Source of the DNA: Paramacrobiotus metropolitanus
Taxonomy: Eukaryota > Tardigrada > Eutardigrada > Parachela > Macrobiotidae
NCBI RefSeq assembly: GCF_019649055.1
Contig: NW_026570411.1
Location: 1-64,000 of the forward strand
Direction of reading: 5' to 3'
DNA length: 64,000 nucleotides
Shown: piece after piece, positions 1 through 9,243 of the stretch
Layout of the letters: each line of letters opens with the position of its first letter
How positions within the stretch are numbered: the first letter of the stretch is position 1
Position numbers and translations under genes: made by a program
The notes under the pieces: model-generated
What the model was told of the DNA's origin: nothing
Database searches by the model: none
What the model saw: only the letters and a program-made list of their open reading frames with translations

Positions 1-817
1 CTAAGGGTATCACGCACTAAATATCCCGCTTTTTTACGTTAAATTGTATCCGGCTTTGTGCTTGTGACAGGTTTTGATACCGTAAAACTGACACCTTCTC
101 TATACAGGTGCAAGAAAAAAATAATTTTATCTGAATCGTTACTTGTCGAAACCATCGCTTCGCTAAGGGTGTCACGCACTAAATATCCCGCCTTTTTACG
201 CTAAATTGTATCCCACATTGTGCTTGCGACAGGTTGAGATACCGTAAAAGTGATACCTCATTTATACAGATAACAGAAAAAAATAATTTTATCTGAATCG
301 TTACTGGTCGAAACCATCGCTTCGCTAAGGGTGTCACGCACTAAATATCCCGCCTTTTTACGCTAAATTGTATCCCACATTGTGCTTGCGGCAGGTTGAG
401 ATACCGTAAAAGTGACACCTCATTTATACAGATACCAGAAAAAAAAATTTCGTCTGAGTCGTTACTGGTCGATGCTATGGCTTTGCTAGGGGGATCAAGA
501 ACTAAATATCCCGCCTTTTTACGCTAAATTGTGTCTCACATTGTGTTTGCGACAGGTTGAGATACCGTAAAAGTGACACCTCATTTATACAGATACCAGA
601 AAAAAATAATTTCCTCTGACTCGTTACTGGTCGAAGCCATGGCTTTGCTAAGGTTATCACGCACTAAATATCCCGCCTTTTTACGCTAAATTGTATCCAT
701 TGTGCTTTATGACAGGTTGAGGTACCGTAAAAGTGACACCTCCTCTATACAGATACCAGAAAAAAATAATTTCCTCTGAGTCGTTACTGGTTGAAACGAT
801 GGCTTCGCTAAGGGTAT
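1..817. repeat. Satellite array, left segment (162-bp monomer)
   Basis: About five head-to-tail copies of a monomer of about 162 bp. The motif TCACGCACTAAATATCCCG recurs at about 172 and 334, and then at about 161-162-bp steps. The segment is cut off by the window start on the left and by the LTR retrotransposon at 818 on the right. The same satellite resumes directly after that element at 11,348, so this is one array split by the insertion. I see no protein-coding gene here. Confidence 0.95.
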
Positions 818-1088
818 TGTAACGCCCGTTACCTGTATTTGCGTGTACTGTATGTATGCCTAACGGTCAGTCCTGTTCGCCCATTCGTTATACATGTATC
901 TGTTCCTCCTACTTGCCTCCAGGCACTTTACATACAGCCATCTCATCGCATGCTGACCGATGGTCATTCCTCAACACTTCACTTTTTCCTTTTCCTTTCT
1001 GCCAGTTGATGAATAAAGTTACAAAACGTACAGTTTGCCGGTTTGCTTAGCGTACGCATTCACTCACAGACAGTAGCCACACGCTACA
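818..1088 (+). repeat. 5' LTR
   Basis: Begins TGTAACGCCC and ends CACGCTACA, with the usual TG...CA ends. It matches the copy at 11,077-11,347 apart from a G/C difference near its position 60 and a T/A difference about 30 bases from the end. Identity past the CA extends two more bases (TT), so the boundary is uncertain by 2 bp. An AATAAA lies at 1,012-1,017. I could not place a TATA box with confidence. Confidence 0.95.
1012..1017 (+). promoter_or_regulatory. Polyadenylation signal in LTR
   Basis: AATAAA inside the 5' LTR, about 70 bp before its end. The identical copy in the 3' LTR (11,271-11,276) would be the one used for transcripts of the element. Confidence 0.6.
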
Positions 1089-1090
1089 TT

Positions 1091-1108
1091 TGGTGCCGAA
1101 GACTTTGG
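1091..1108 (+). other. Putative primer binding site
   Basis: TGGTGCCGAAGACTTTGG starts two bases after the LTR's terminal CA. TGG is the expected complement of a tRNA 3' CCA end, and the position is right for a minus-strand primer site. I do not assign the tRNA. Confidence 0.6.
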
Positions 1109-1314
1109 TCTGACCGTGACCTTTTTGGTTTTGCTGTTGCGACGACGCAATCCTGTCGCCCGCCGCCGCCGCCGTCTATTGCTCTCCCACCCCGTTGCTC
1201 TCCCATCTGTTTTCCTCCCCATCCGGTCTGATCACCCGGATCCCTACCGCCCGTTCTCTCCTCTTGCCTATCCGCACGCGGCGTTGCTTCGTACACACCC
1301 GGCTTCATCGCTCG

Positions 1315-1320
1315 GTAAGT
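1315..1320 (+). promoter_or_regulatory. Candidate splice donor in leader
   Basis: GTAAGT preceded by CTCG matches the consensus donor. It is the best donor-like site I noticed in the leader. Use is inferred, not shown. Confidence 0.4.
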
Positions 1321-3235
1321 TTGCACCACCGGCCTCCGGCCGCTTTCCGTTGCGCAGATATTTGCATTCAGCCACTTACACTATAAACGCATCTCTGTTT
1401 GTATTGCCAGCATTGTGGTATTGCTTTTAAAATTTCCACGGTATTAAGTTTTATCGCCTATGTATCACTTATCGCTGAACTTGTCACTTTTATTTTATAT
1501 GTATACTACTACAATATTGTATTAGCCTGCGTTTTCCTTTGAAATCTCGAAAATATAAAAAAAACCGACTTACGTACATTTTGTCTAACTGGCCTGAATA
1601 AAACCTGAGTTTAACAGCGTTTTGCGACTTTCGTTTATGGTGCCTCTTTTGCGGTACTTATTTGCACTTAACTCTTATCTATTCAGTATTTGTTGTTTGG
1701 TATCTTGAAAATTTGTTAGCACATCTTCATTCACATACCGTTTTAACATTTTGTTTTCATATAAAAAAATTTTGTTTTGATTCCGACCAGGGTTGCGAAC
1801 TCAACAATTTACACAACTTCTTCTTTTTTATTTTAAAGTTCGTTTCATCAATCCAGCATTTCAATTTCATAATCTTACCTAATACTGCTTACTATCATCT
1901 TGCTCCACATATTGTGCTATACCTAAATACAAAAAACCATAATTGTGCCATAACTAAATACGTACAAAAAATCAATCGCGTGTTTCTATTCGCAATCTTT
2001 ATTCGCACATTGGTTTGCTTGCACGATTATCCGTCTTGTTATATTTGATACCGGCAACTACGAGTACTGTATGTTTTCGTACCTTATCGCTGCGCACCGG
2101 CATTTTCGTGCACGACACAGATTCCTTAATTTCTGCATTCACACAGTGGCCAGACAGTCTCGCACATACCTATAGACAGTGGATGCAGAACAGCGCTCTT
2201 TTTGCTCAGCCGCCGCTACCGGTATTACACACATAATCAGCATTCTTCCCCAGCATATTGCTAGATAACAGTGCTATACTTTGTCACTGCCGCCGACGGC
2301 AGCCAGGATCATTAGATAGCCGCTTTCTGTAGCCAGGATCATTAGGCAGCTATAAAATATTCTGTGTCGCAGCATTCAGTCACTATCAATACCGGCTCTA
2401 ATTACTTCCTCAGCCATCACAGCATTCAAACAGGCTTCCCCACCTTAGTCAGAATTCTCATTAAGCCACTGCTCAGGTGCATCGTTCTATCTTCCAAGGA
2501 GCCATTAATTTTCGTTTCTCATCACTGTACGCTAGAGCGTCACTTGTCCAGTCACCGCTAAAAGCGCAGTCCATTATCCAAAACGCCATAAATCTCGTTC
2601 TACCGTAGCTTTCTGCCATTCGCGATCGCTTTTCCCACTATCACACCTGGCAGTTACCTTTTTTTCTGCATCTGTTCCCCAGGCTTTGCCAGCATTACGG
2701 TTCACTTACCTATCGTTAATTTCGGCGTTTTACCTTCTCGGCTCATTAGTACTATACGTATACTCGCTATTCGCTAACTCATTAGCCAGGTTTACTTTGC
2801 TCACCGCGCCGACTGCATTGTCTCAAGTGTCCAGGTGCTCGATACAGCCACTATAGCCCACATCTGCCGGTCACGCCTGTCTCCCTCGCCCGTTGTCCTC
2901 ATCTTCCATTACAGTGACCTCAGCTGCTCGCCCTCTGCAAACTGTGTGCATCCGGGCCCAGTGCCTGGTGCGGCGCTACGACCATTCCGTTCGGCACCGC
3001 TCGCACGTTCTGTTCCAAGTGGCGGGAAACGCGTGCACAATAGACGGCTACCCTGCCCTCTGGTTTGTGGCTCTTCAGGCCGGGGCGAGGCATTACTTGG
3101 GCTAGATCGCAACTAATAACTTATAATTTTGCACATCACCTTAATTTAAAATTATTAATTTTGCAATCCCAGCAGTCACCCATGCAGCACTTTTAAAAGT
3201 TTTCGCGCCCAACCGCGGGTGACGTCCATAGCTTA

Positions 3236-3299
3236 GACGGCCTCCACGCGCCGGCAGACGGCCTCCACGTGCCGGTTTATACGGCCTCCAGGTGCCGGG
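3236..3299 (+). repeat. Three short direct repeats before gag
   Basis: Three imperfect copies of a unit close to GACGGCCTCCACGTGCCGG start at 3,236, 3,257 and about 3,281. They lie 30-90 bp upstream of the gag ATG. The element's other leader sequence is not repetitive in this way, so this may be a protein- or RNA-binding site. That role is speculation. Confidence 0.7.
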
Positions 3300-3328
3300 T
3301 AAATCCGCCACCCGCGGAAGCGACGCGC

Positions 3329-5698
3329 ATGTTTGCAAAAAGTCCACTTAAACGGTACACTATGTCAAAACGTTCAGCTAGTGACGAACGGCATACCGCC
3401 GGCTTCTCAGTACTCAGTAAACCGGTCGATCTGGCCGAAGTAGCGCCTCGCCCTCCCAGTAGATCTGCCAACCCGACCGGCGCGGACCGGCCAAGCGGGC
3501 GTGAGTCCCGCCAGTTGGACCGGTGCGCGAACGTGGTCGAGCTGGATGCTCTGGCCGCCGCCCTGGAGCGTACAGGGCTCGGCTCCACCATCGACATCCC
3601 GCGCTTTAGTGGAAAAGCAGGCGAGAATGTTGCCGCATGGCTGGAAAATTATAATCTTACGGCCTTAGCGAACGATTGGACTGAGACAAAGCAGTGTAAA
3701 AAATTTTCCCAATATATCGACGCATTCGCGCGTACCTGGTATATACAGCTACGCGAAACGGAACCCCTCACAGTTGACAACTGGAACCTTTTAGAGGCCG
3801 CGCTGCTTACCCACTTCCGGCCGCCGGATTTTGTCGATAACGTTAAGCGCCAGTTGCGCAATCGTAAGATTAGGGAAAACGAATCATTGACGGATTACGT
3901 CAATGACGTGTTATATATGTGTAGTACGGTCTCACCCACAATGTCCGACTCCGAAAAGGTTGATTATTTAATTCGTGGACTTCATGGCGATTTACTTGAA
4001 CGTCTTGTGCCCATGAAACCAAAGACACCGGAGGAGTTTTTGGCCGACTGCAACACCGTATTTGATTTGCAGCGGCTTATGCGCCGCAAAATCAACGATA
4101 CGGAAACAAGGGAATGTGATTCAGTTAACATACCGGACGTAGAAAATCGTTTTTTCGACCGCAACTATTGTCAGAATAAATTTCGTCATACTTTTAACCG
4201 CGATTCCCGTTATTGTTCGTTTTGTAAACGTACAGGTCATGTAACGGAAGCTTGTCGGCGGCGCCCGCCGTACCACCAGTCTCGCGCATCGTGTTCGTTC
4301 TGTCAGCGCACGGGTCATTCAGTTTACGAATGCCGGTCATGGCAAGCCCGCCGTCGCCCAGCCCCAGACCGCCAGTGCAGTTTCTGTTTTCGGACTGGTC
4401 ACAGTGAAGCCGAGTGCCGCACAAAGGCACGCGTTTTTGACGATGCGCAGGTCAACGCAACGCAAACAGTCTACCCACAAAGCAATCATCTTTCCAGCCA
4501 ATCATCCAATGCGCATAACATACCCAATCGGCATTTTCAAAATAAGCCATTTCAGCGGTCAGTAGGGAACAGACCATATTGTGAGTTTCACCATAAATAT
4601 GGACATTCCACTGAAATGTGTCGTGCTCGTGCTGCCGGCTCGCAGCCTCCTGGCGCGCCTTATACTCGTACTAATAATAATCAGCGTACACATATTACTA
4701 CAAATACTAACTTCCGCACTAATCCGTCTACCGGTAATAATTTTCAAGCTTTAACGTCTAATATTTCCAATAATACTCCTAACGCGGGACCGGGCGCTAA
4801 CACTGGTACTTACACGCCTCGCCCGCTGAATACGTTATCGGTTATGCAACTCAATTCTATCTCTATCCCTATTCCGCATGCCCTTCCTATAATACCGGCT
4901 ACTGTTAATGGGCAGCCGTATAATATGCTTTTAGATACTGGCGCAGCAACTAACGTCTGTAGCTCTGATTTTGCATCTTCTTCCGGTTTTCCGGTAGCGG
5001 AGCCGCTTCAAAAGGTCTTGCTAATTGATGGTTCCGTTATTCCGCTGCTTGGTACAGTACGTGTACCGCTTACGGCACTAGGGTACACCGAAACAGTTGT
5101 CTTCAACATTTTGCCGACGCTCGGTTCCGACAAAGATCTTATTCTCGGTTACGAAACGCTTGGTCTTTTTGGTGCCGTCATCGATACGGCCAATCGTACA
5201 GTCTTCTCCGTGCGCCCTGTCGTATGTTGCGCAGTACAGCCTGCACCGCCGGTCGGGACCACAACGCCTCCGTCGCCGCCTCAGTGCGCCCGGCCCTCAC
5301 CGGTGTCAATCGCTCCCATAGAGCCCTCCTCTGATTTTGTCCAGCCGTCGCATTTTGATGCCGATAATAATTTCAATTTTCTTGCTTATCTCTCGGCACT
5401 ACCCTCGATGGTAATCAACTATCCAGTGTTCTTACGTTATTACGCTTTCATAAAAACGTTTTTCCTACACCGACGCGCCCACTTGGCTGCGCGTATAGCT
5501 TCGAAATGCACATCGATACCGGCACGCATTTGCCAATTAACTGTCCTCCTTATCGCACAAACCTCCTTGAGCGTTCTCATATTCAGGCTCAGCTGGATGA
5601 GCCCCTTAGGCTTGATCTTATTGAACCCTCTTTTGGCCCCTGGGCGTCCCCTGCCTTTCTTGTTCCGAAAAAGAATAAACAGATGCGGTTTGTTATAA
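3329..5698 (+). CDS. gag: Gag polyprotein with aspartic protease
   Basis: Structural and protease polyprotein of the retrotransposon, about 789 residues from the first ATG at 3,329. The frame is open further upstream, but the only upstream start there is a GTG at 3,269, unlikely in a eukaryote; a second ATG at 3,362 is also possible. Residues about 90-270 look like a retrotransposon capsid region (PRFSGKAGENVAAWLENY). Four zinc knuckles follow at residues about 296-309, 322-335, 350-363 and 418-431. The first three fit C-x2-C-x4-H-x4-C; the fourth has His in place of the second Cys (CEFHHKYGHSTEMC). A retropepsin-type protease follows: LLDTGA with the catalytic Asp at residue about 536, and LILGYETL further on. 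The C-terminal end overlaps the pol frame by 328 nt. The frame is intact. Confidence 0.93.
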   Translation: MFAKSPLKRYTMSKRSASDERHTAGFSVLSKPVDLAEVAPRPPSRSANPTGADRPSGRESRQLDRCANVVELDALAAALERTGLGSTIDIPRFSGKAGENVAAWLENYNLTALANDWTETKQCKKFSQYIDAFARTWYIQLRETEPLTVDNWNLLEAALLTHFRPPDFVDNVKRQLRNRKIRENESLTDYVNDVLYMCSTVSPTMSDSEKVDYLIRGLHGDLLERLVPMKPKTPEEFLADCNTVFDLQRLMRRKINDTETRECDSVNIPDVENRFFDRNYCQNKFRHTFNRDSRYCSFCKRTGHVTEACRRRPPYHQSRASCSFCQRTGHSVYECRSWQARRRPAPDRQCSFCFRTGHSEAECRTKARVFDDAQVNATQTVYPQSNHLSSQSSNAHNIPNRHFQNKPFQRSVGNRPYCEFHHKYGHSTEMCRARAAGSQPPGAPYTRTNNNQRTHITTNTNFRTNPSTGNNFQALTSNISNNTPNAGPGANTGTYTPRPLNTLSVMQLNSISIPIPHALPIIPATVNGQPYNMLLDTGAATNVCSSDFASSSGFPVAEPLQKVLLIDGSVIPLLGTVRVPLTALGYTETVVFNILPTLGSDKDLILGYETLGLFGAVIDTANRTVFSVRPVVCCAVQPAPPVGTTTPPSPPQCARPSPVSIAPIEPSSDFVQPSHFDADNNFNFLAYLSALPSMVINYPVFLRYYAFIKTFFLHRRAHLAARIASKCTSIPARICQLTVLLIAQTSLSVLIFRLSWMSPLGLILLNPLLAPGRPLPFLFRKRINRCGLL

Positions 5699-8600
5699 AT
5701 TACTCTAAACTCAACGCAATTACTAAGAAAATGGCATATCCCTTGCCTCGGATCGACGATATTCTTGATTCCCTAAGCGGATGTCTCTATTTTACCACGC
5801 TCGATATGAAGGCAGGATACCACCAGGTGCCCCTTGCCTTGTCAGCTCGCGAAAAGACCGGTTTTGTCGTTAATGGTAAACACTACCATTACAAAGTTGT
5901 TCCCTTTGGCCTTACGAACGCACCTTCGATTTTCCAGTGTATAGTCAATACCGTATTATCGGATTTCTTGTGGCAGTTTTGCTTAGCATACATTGATGAT
6001 ATTATCATCTATAGTAAAAGTTTTACCGAACATCTCGCACACGTTAATCTTGTATTAGGACGCCTTCAAGACGCAAATCTGTTGTTAAATCCAGATAAAT
6101 GCTTATTTGCTAGCCAAGAAGTAAAACTTTTAGGATTTATCGTTACGCCCACCGGCACTCAACCGGACCCAGACAATGTCCGGGCCATCTGTAAACTACC
6201 TACTCCTAAAAATTTAAAAGAACTTAAAACGGTCCTTGGTAAATTAAATTATTTTAGAAAACATATTAAAAATTTTTCCAGTATTGCGACACCGCTTACA
6301 AAACTGGACCGCGTCGGGGTAGCCTTCGAATGGGGCGCGGAGCAACAGGCTGCTTTAGATTATTTCAAGGCTTCTTTAGTATCGTCCCCGATACTTCGTC
6401 ATTATAACCCAACTCTTCCAGTTACGGTCCATACCGACGCATCCGGTTATGGTATTGGCATTGTGCTTCTCCAGCCCCACGGCGCTGATGACCTTTTACA
6501 TCCGATTGCATACGCGAGCCGTACTCTTTCCTCCACAGAACAGCGCTGGTGCGCCACCGAGCGCGAATGTTTTGCCCTCTACTGGACCTTTTGCAAGTTT
6601 CGGCCTTACCTTATTCCGGGACATGTTACGGTTGTCACGGACTACCACGCGCTGTGTTATCTTTTATCTAAATCTTTTAATAATAATAAACTAACTAAAT
6701 GGGCTTTATTCTTATCTGAATATCATTTAACTATAGTTTACAAAAGCGGTAAAACTCACGGCGACGTCGACTGTTTAAGTCGTTGCCCCCTTCCCGAGGA
6801 CGCCATTGAAACGTCGTTGCATCCTTTGTTTACATTCGGGTCACTGGACGTGGCTGCGCTTCAGCGCAAGGACAAGTCTATCAGCCGAATCATTAATATG
6901 TTAGAAACTCCGATTAACGAACTTTCAGGTGACGCCCGCAAGATTGTTCGAACCTTTATCCTTAAAGCCAATTTTTTATATAAGCACTTTATTCGTGAAG
7001 GTCAGTCGTACAACTTACTGTATGTTCCTCGCGCATTGCGCCGGCAGGTTTTACAGTTTTCGCATGATAACCAGCTCACCGGCCACTTGGGCTTTGCCAA
7101 GACGTGGGAGCGCGTTAAAACCCGCTTCTATTGGACAAATATCGTCACCTCAGTTCGCCTTTACGTGCAGTCCTGTTTAACCTGCCAGACCCGGAATCCG
7201 AATAACAGTACTCAGTTAGGCTTACTTCAAAATTACTCTGTGGCAAAGTATCCGTTCGCCGTTATATCCATCGACCTTATGGGGCCGCTCCCGGTTTCTT
7301 ACTCAGATACGAAGTACATTGTTGTAGTAGTCGATCACTTTAGTAAGTTTGCCGTTGCTGGCGCAATAAAAACTAAAGAAGCCATTGAGATAGCCAACTT
7401 TCTTGTCAACTGTGTTTTGCTAACTTTCTCTCTTCCGCAAAAAATTGTATCAGACAACGGCTTAGAATTTTGTAATCAAGTTTTCGATCAGGTGTTAAAT
7501 ATTTTGAACATTAAGCATTTGCACTCATCGCCTTACCATAGCCAAGGAAATGCGCCCGTCGAACGCGTAAATCGCTCTTTACTCGAAATCATTTCCAAAT
7601 ACGTTGACCTTTATCACAAAGACTGGTCACTAGTCTTACCATATGCGGTATACGCCTACAACACTTCCGTTCATACTACGACGAAGTTTTCTCCATTTTT
7701 CCTCATCTTTGGTAGAGAGGCTACAATGCCGGTGGATCTTATGTTGCCCACCGAGCCTACGCAGTTATCTCGCAATCTCATCGACCGCTTCTCCGAAATT
7801 TCAGAAATCGTTGTTGCTAACGTGGAAGCTTCTCAAAACACTAATCTCAGCTATCATAACCAGTTCTTAAAGGACGCTCAGTTTGCTATCGGCGACCTGG
7901 TCCTTCTTCATAAACCTACCTTTAAGCTCAGGACGTCAAAAAAGCTTACCCATATGTTTCGTGGTCCCTACACGATTACTAAACAGCTTGGTCCAGTTAC
8001 ATACTTACTCACTAATTTGCGTGGTAACCAAAAGACCGAGGTTGCTCATATTTCTCGTCTTCGTCCGTTTCACGATCGTGCAGCGTTTATCTCCGATTCC
8101 GATATTTCGGACCGCGATCGGTCAGTTTCCGATATCAGCGACGTCTCCGACTCTGACGACGACATTTTGTATTCGCTTAACGACACACACCCTCCGGCTG
8201 TGTCTACCGCCGTTGAAACCCCGAGCAGATCAACATCGCCGGCACCGGCCACCGCCGGTGGCCCCACGCCTCCTGCCCCGCGCCGCAGCGGCCGTGCGGT
8301 GAAGCAGCCGCATCGTTTATTACAACAGCTTAATACATTTCAGGCTGTCATGCTGTCGGAACGCCACATTAAGGGTCTGTCAATCCCGTTCTACGGTCCC
8401 CGCGAATCGGAAAACCTGATCACCGACCAGGCACATCAAATCTGTGCCGGCGTCATCCCGGGCTACGAGGATTTTCTTGATGGCGAAACGCACATACCAG
8501 TCACAGCCGGTGAACCGCTCGACCATCCACTTTATCATCCATACACACTTATGATGCCGGGAGAACAACCGCCAGGCACGTACTTCCCCCAGCCGGGCCA

Positions 8601-9243
8601 GTATTTTGTTGCCAAGTACGCGCGTACGGAACTCGAAGCGCGCTTGTATATACTTGATAACTACCGCCCGCTTTACCACGCCACTGAGGCCACCATCCTC
8701 CAGACCGTCAATTCGTTCGAACTGACGGTCACGCCATATCACACCTGCTTTTACAGCAGGGATTGGGCTGTTCCTTTCCTTTGGGCGCCCAAAGTGCCAC
8801 GGGTGCCCCCGCTGCCACCACTCCCTCGCATTCCACGACCGCAGTCGCCGCCGACCCCACCGTCACCACCACCGGCTGCAGAGTACACTATTCGCTTAAC
8901 ACCACGGGTGCCGGCCGTGGCCACACATTTGGCCTTTTTCCTCATGGCCGCACTCCTCCTCCGCCATGCCGGCGCTACCGGCACATCCGGACACATTGTC
9001 CAGGTGTGCGACTGTCAGCACCCACGCTTTGTCGGCGCACTGGACCTCTCCGACTACGACTCTTGCCATCAGCCTAACCGCGCCTCCGACTTACAGGTAC
9101 CGGTTTTTTATAAACTTTTCTCCGCTGTAAGTACGTCGTTCAACTTTAAAGGCTATGCCTGTAGAAGCTGGGTAAACGTACTGTACATTAGTGAATTTTC
9201 TGGGGTTCGACGGACACTTACCAAAAATCATATCCTGTTGTAG
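5371..9243 (+). CDS. pol: Pol polyprotein: RT, RNase H, integrase, plus long C-terminal extension
   Basis: Lies in the -1 frame relative to gag. The frame is open from 5,371 (after TAA at 5,368); its first ATG is 5,506, but residues encoded before that ATG already look like the start of a gypsy RT region, so expression by -1 frameshifting is likely. The RT has a YIDD catalytic box at 5,989-6,000. RNase H follows (HTDASGYGIG near 6,430; VVTDYHALCYLL). Integrase has an HHCC-type zinc region (about 7,060-7,190) and a DDE core: Asp at 7,273, Asp at 7,453, Glu at 7,561, with 35 residues between the last two. A GPY/F-type motif (RGPYTI) follows at about 7,960. After an Asp/Ser-rich stretch and a basic RRSGRAVK motif the frame runs on for about 320 codons, with a proline-rich segment and then an envelope-like start. 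Domains are intact. Confidence 0.93.
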   Translation, partial: FQFSCLSLGTTLDGNQLSSVLTLLRFHKNVFPTPTRPLGCAYSFEMHIDTGTHLPINCPPYRTNLLERSHIQAQLDEPLRLDLIEPSFGPWASPAFLVPKKNKQMRFVINYSKLNAITKKMAYPLPRIDDILDSLSGCLYFTTLDMKAGYHQVPLALSAREKTGFVVNGKHYHYKVVPFGLTNAPSIFQCIVNTVLSDFLWQFCLAYIDDIIIYSKSFTEHLAHVNLVLGRLQDANLLLNPDKCLFASQEVKLLGFIVTPTGTQPDPDNVRAICKLPTPKNLKELKTVLGKLNYFRKHIKNFSSIATPLTKLDRVGVAFEWGAEQQAALDYFKASLVSSPILRHYNPTLPVTVHTDASGYGIGIVLLQPHGADDLLHPIAYASRTLSSTEQRWCATERECFALYWTFCKFRPYLIPGHVTVVTDYHALCYLLSKSFNNNKLTKWALFLSEYHLTIVYKSGKTHGDVDCLSRCPLPEDAIETSLHPLFTFGSLDVAALQRKDKSISRIINMLETPINELSGDARKIVRTFILKANFLYKHFIREGQSYNLLYVPRALRRQVLQFSHDNQLTGHLGFAKTWERVKTRFYWTNIVTSVRLYVQSCLTCQTRNPNNSTQLGLLQNYSVAKYPFAVISIDLMGPLPVSYSDTKYIVVVVDHFSKFAVAGAIKTKEAIEIANFLVNCVLLTFSLPQKIVSDNGLEFCNQVFDQVLNILNIKHLHSSPYHSQGNAPVERVNRSLLEIISKYVDLYHKDWSLVLPYAVYAYNTSVHTTTKFSPFFLIFGREATMPVDLMLPTEPTQLSRNLIDRFSEISEIVVANVEASQNTNLSYHNQFLKDAQFAIGDLVLLHKPTFKLRTSKKLTHMFRGPYTITKQLGPVTYLLTNLRGNQKTEVAHISRLRPFHDRAAFISDSDISDRDRSVSDISDVSDSDDDILYSLNDTHPPAVSTAVETPSRSTSPAPATAGGPTPPAPRRSGRAVKQPHRLLQQLNTFQAVMLSERHIKGLSIPFYGPRESENLITDQAHQICAGVIPGYEDFLDGETHIPVTAGEPLDHPLYHPYTLMMPGEQPPGTYFPQPGQYFVAKYARTELEARLYILDNYRPLYHATEATILQTVNSFELTVTPYHTCFYSRDWAVPFLWAPKVPRVPPLPPLPRIPRPQSPPTPPSPPPAAEYTIRLTPRVPAVATHLAFFLMAALLLRHAGATGTSGHIVQVCDCQHPRFVGALDLSDYDSCHQPNRASDLQVPVFYKLFSAVSTSFNFKGYACRSWVNVLYISEFSGVRRTLTKNHILL

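Larger units (their letters stand above)
1089..3328 (+). other. Long 5' leader of the retrotransposon
   Basis: 2.2 kb between the LTR and the first gag ATG. It is pyrimidine-rich near 1,150-1,300 and carries several short open frames in all phases with no recognisable product. CTCG|GTAAGT at 1,311-1,320 is a strong splice-donor match. Possible acceptors before gag include the AG ending at about 3,078 (after TGTGGCTCTTC) and the one near 3,176. I infer that the leader is spliced, which would remove upstream ATGs and could also supply the donor for a spliced env RNA. Confidence 0.6.

Noticed and set aside
1116-3116. Several 60-130-codon open frames in the retrotransposon leader
   Set aside because: They overlap each other, lack recognisable motifs and have leader-like composition. 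Some begin at non-ATG codons.
3269-3328. Gag start at 3,269
   Set aside because: The codon there is GTG, not ATG. For a eukaryotic element the first ATG at 3,329 is the better start.
8070-8996. Minus-strand frames opposite the pol C-terminus
   Set aside because: Shadows of the intact pol frame, low complexity.
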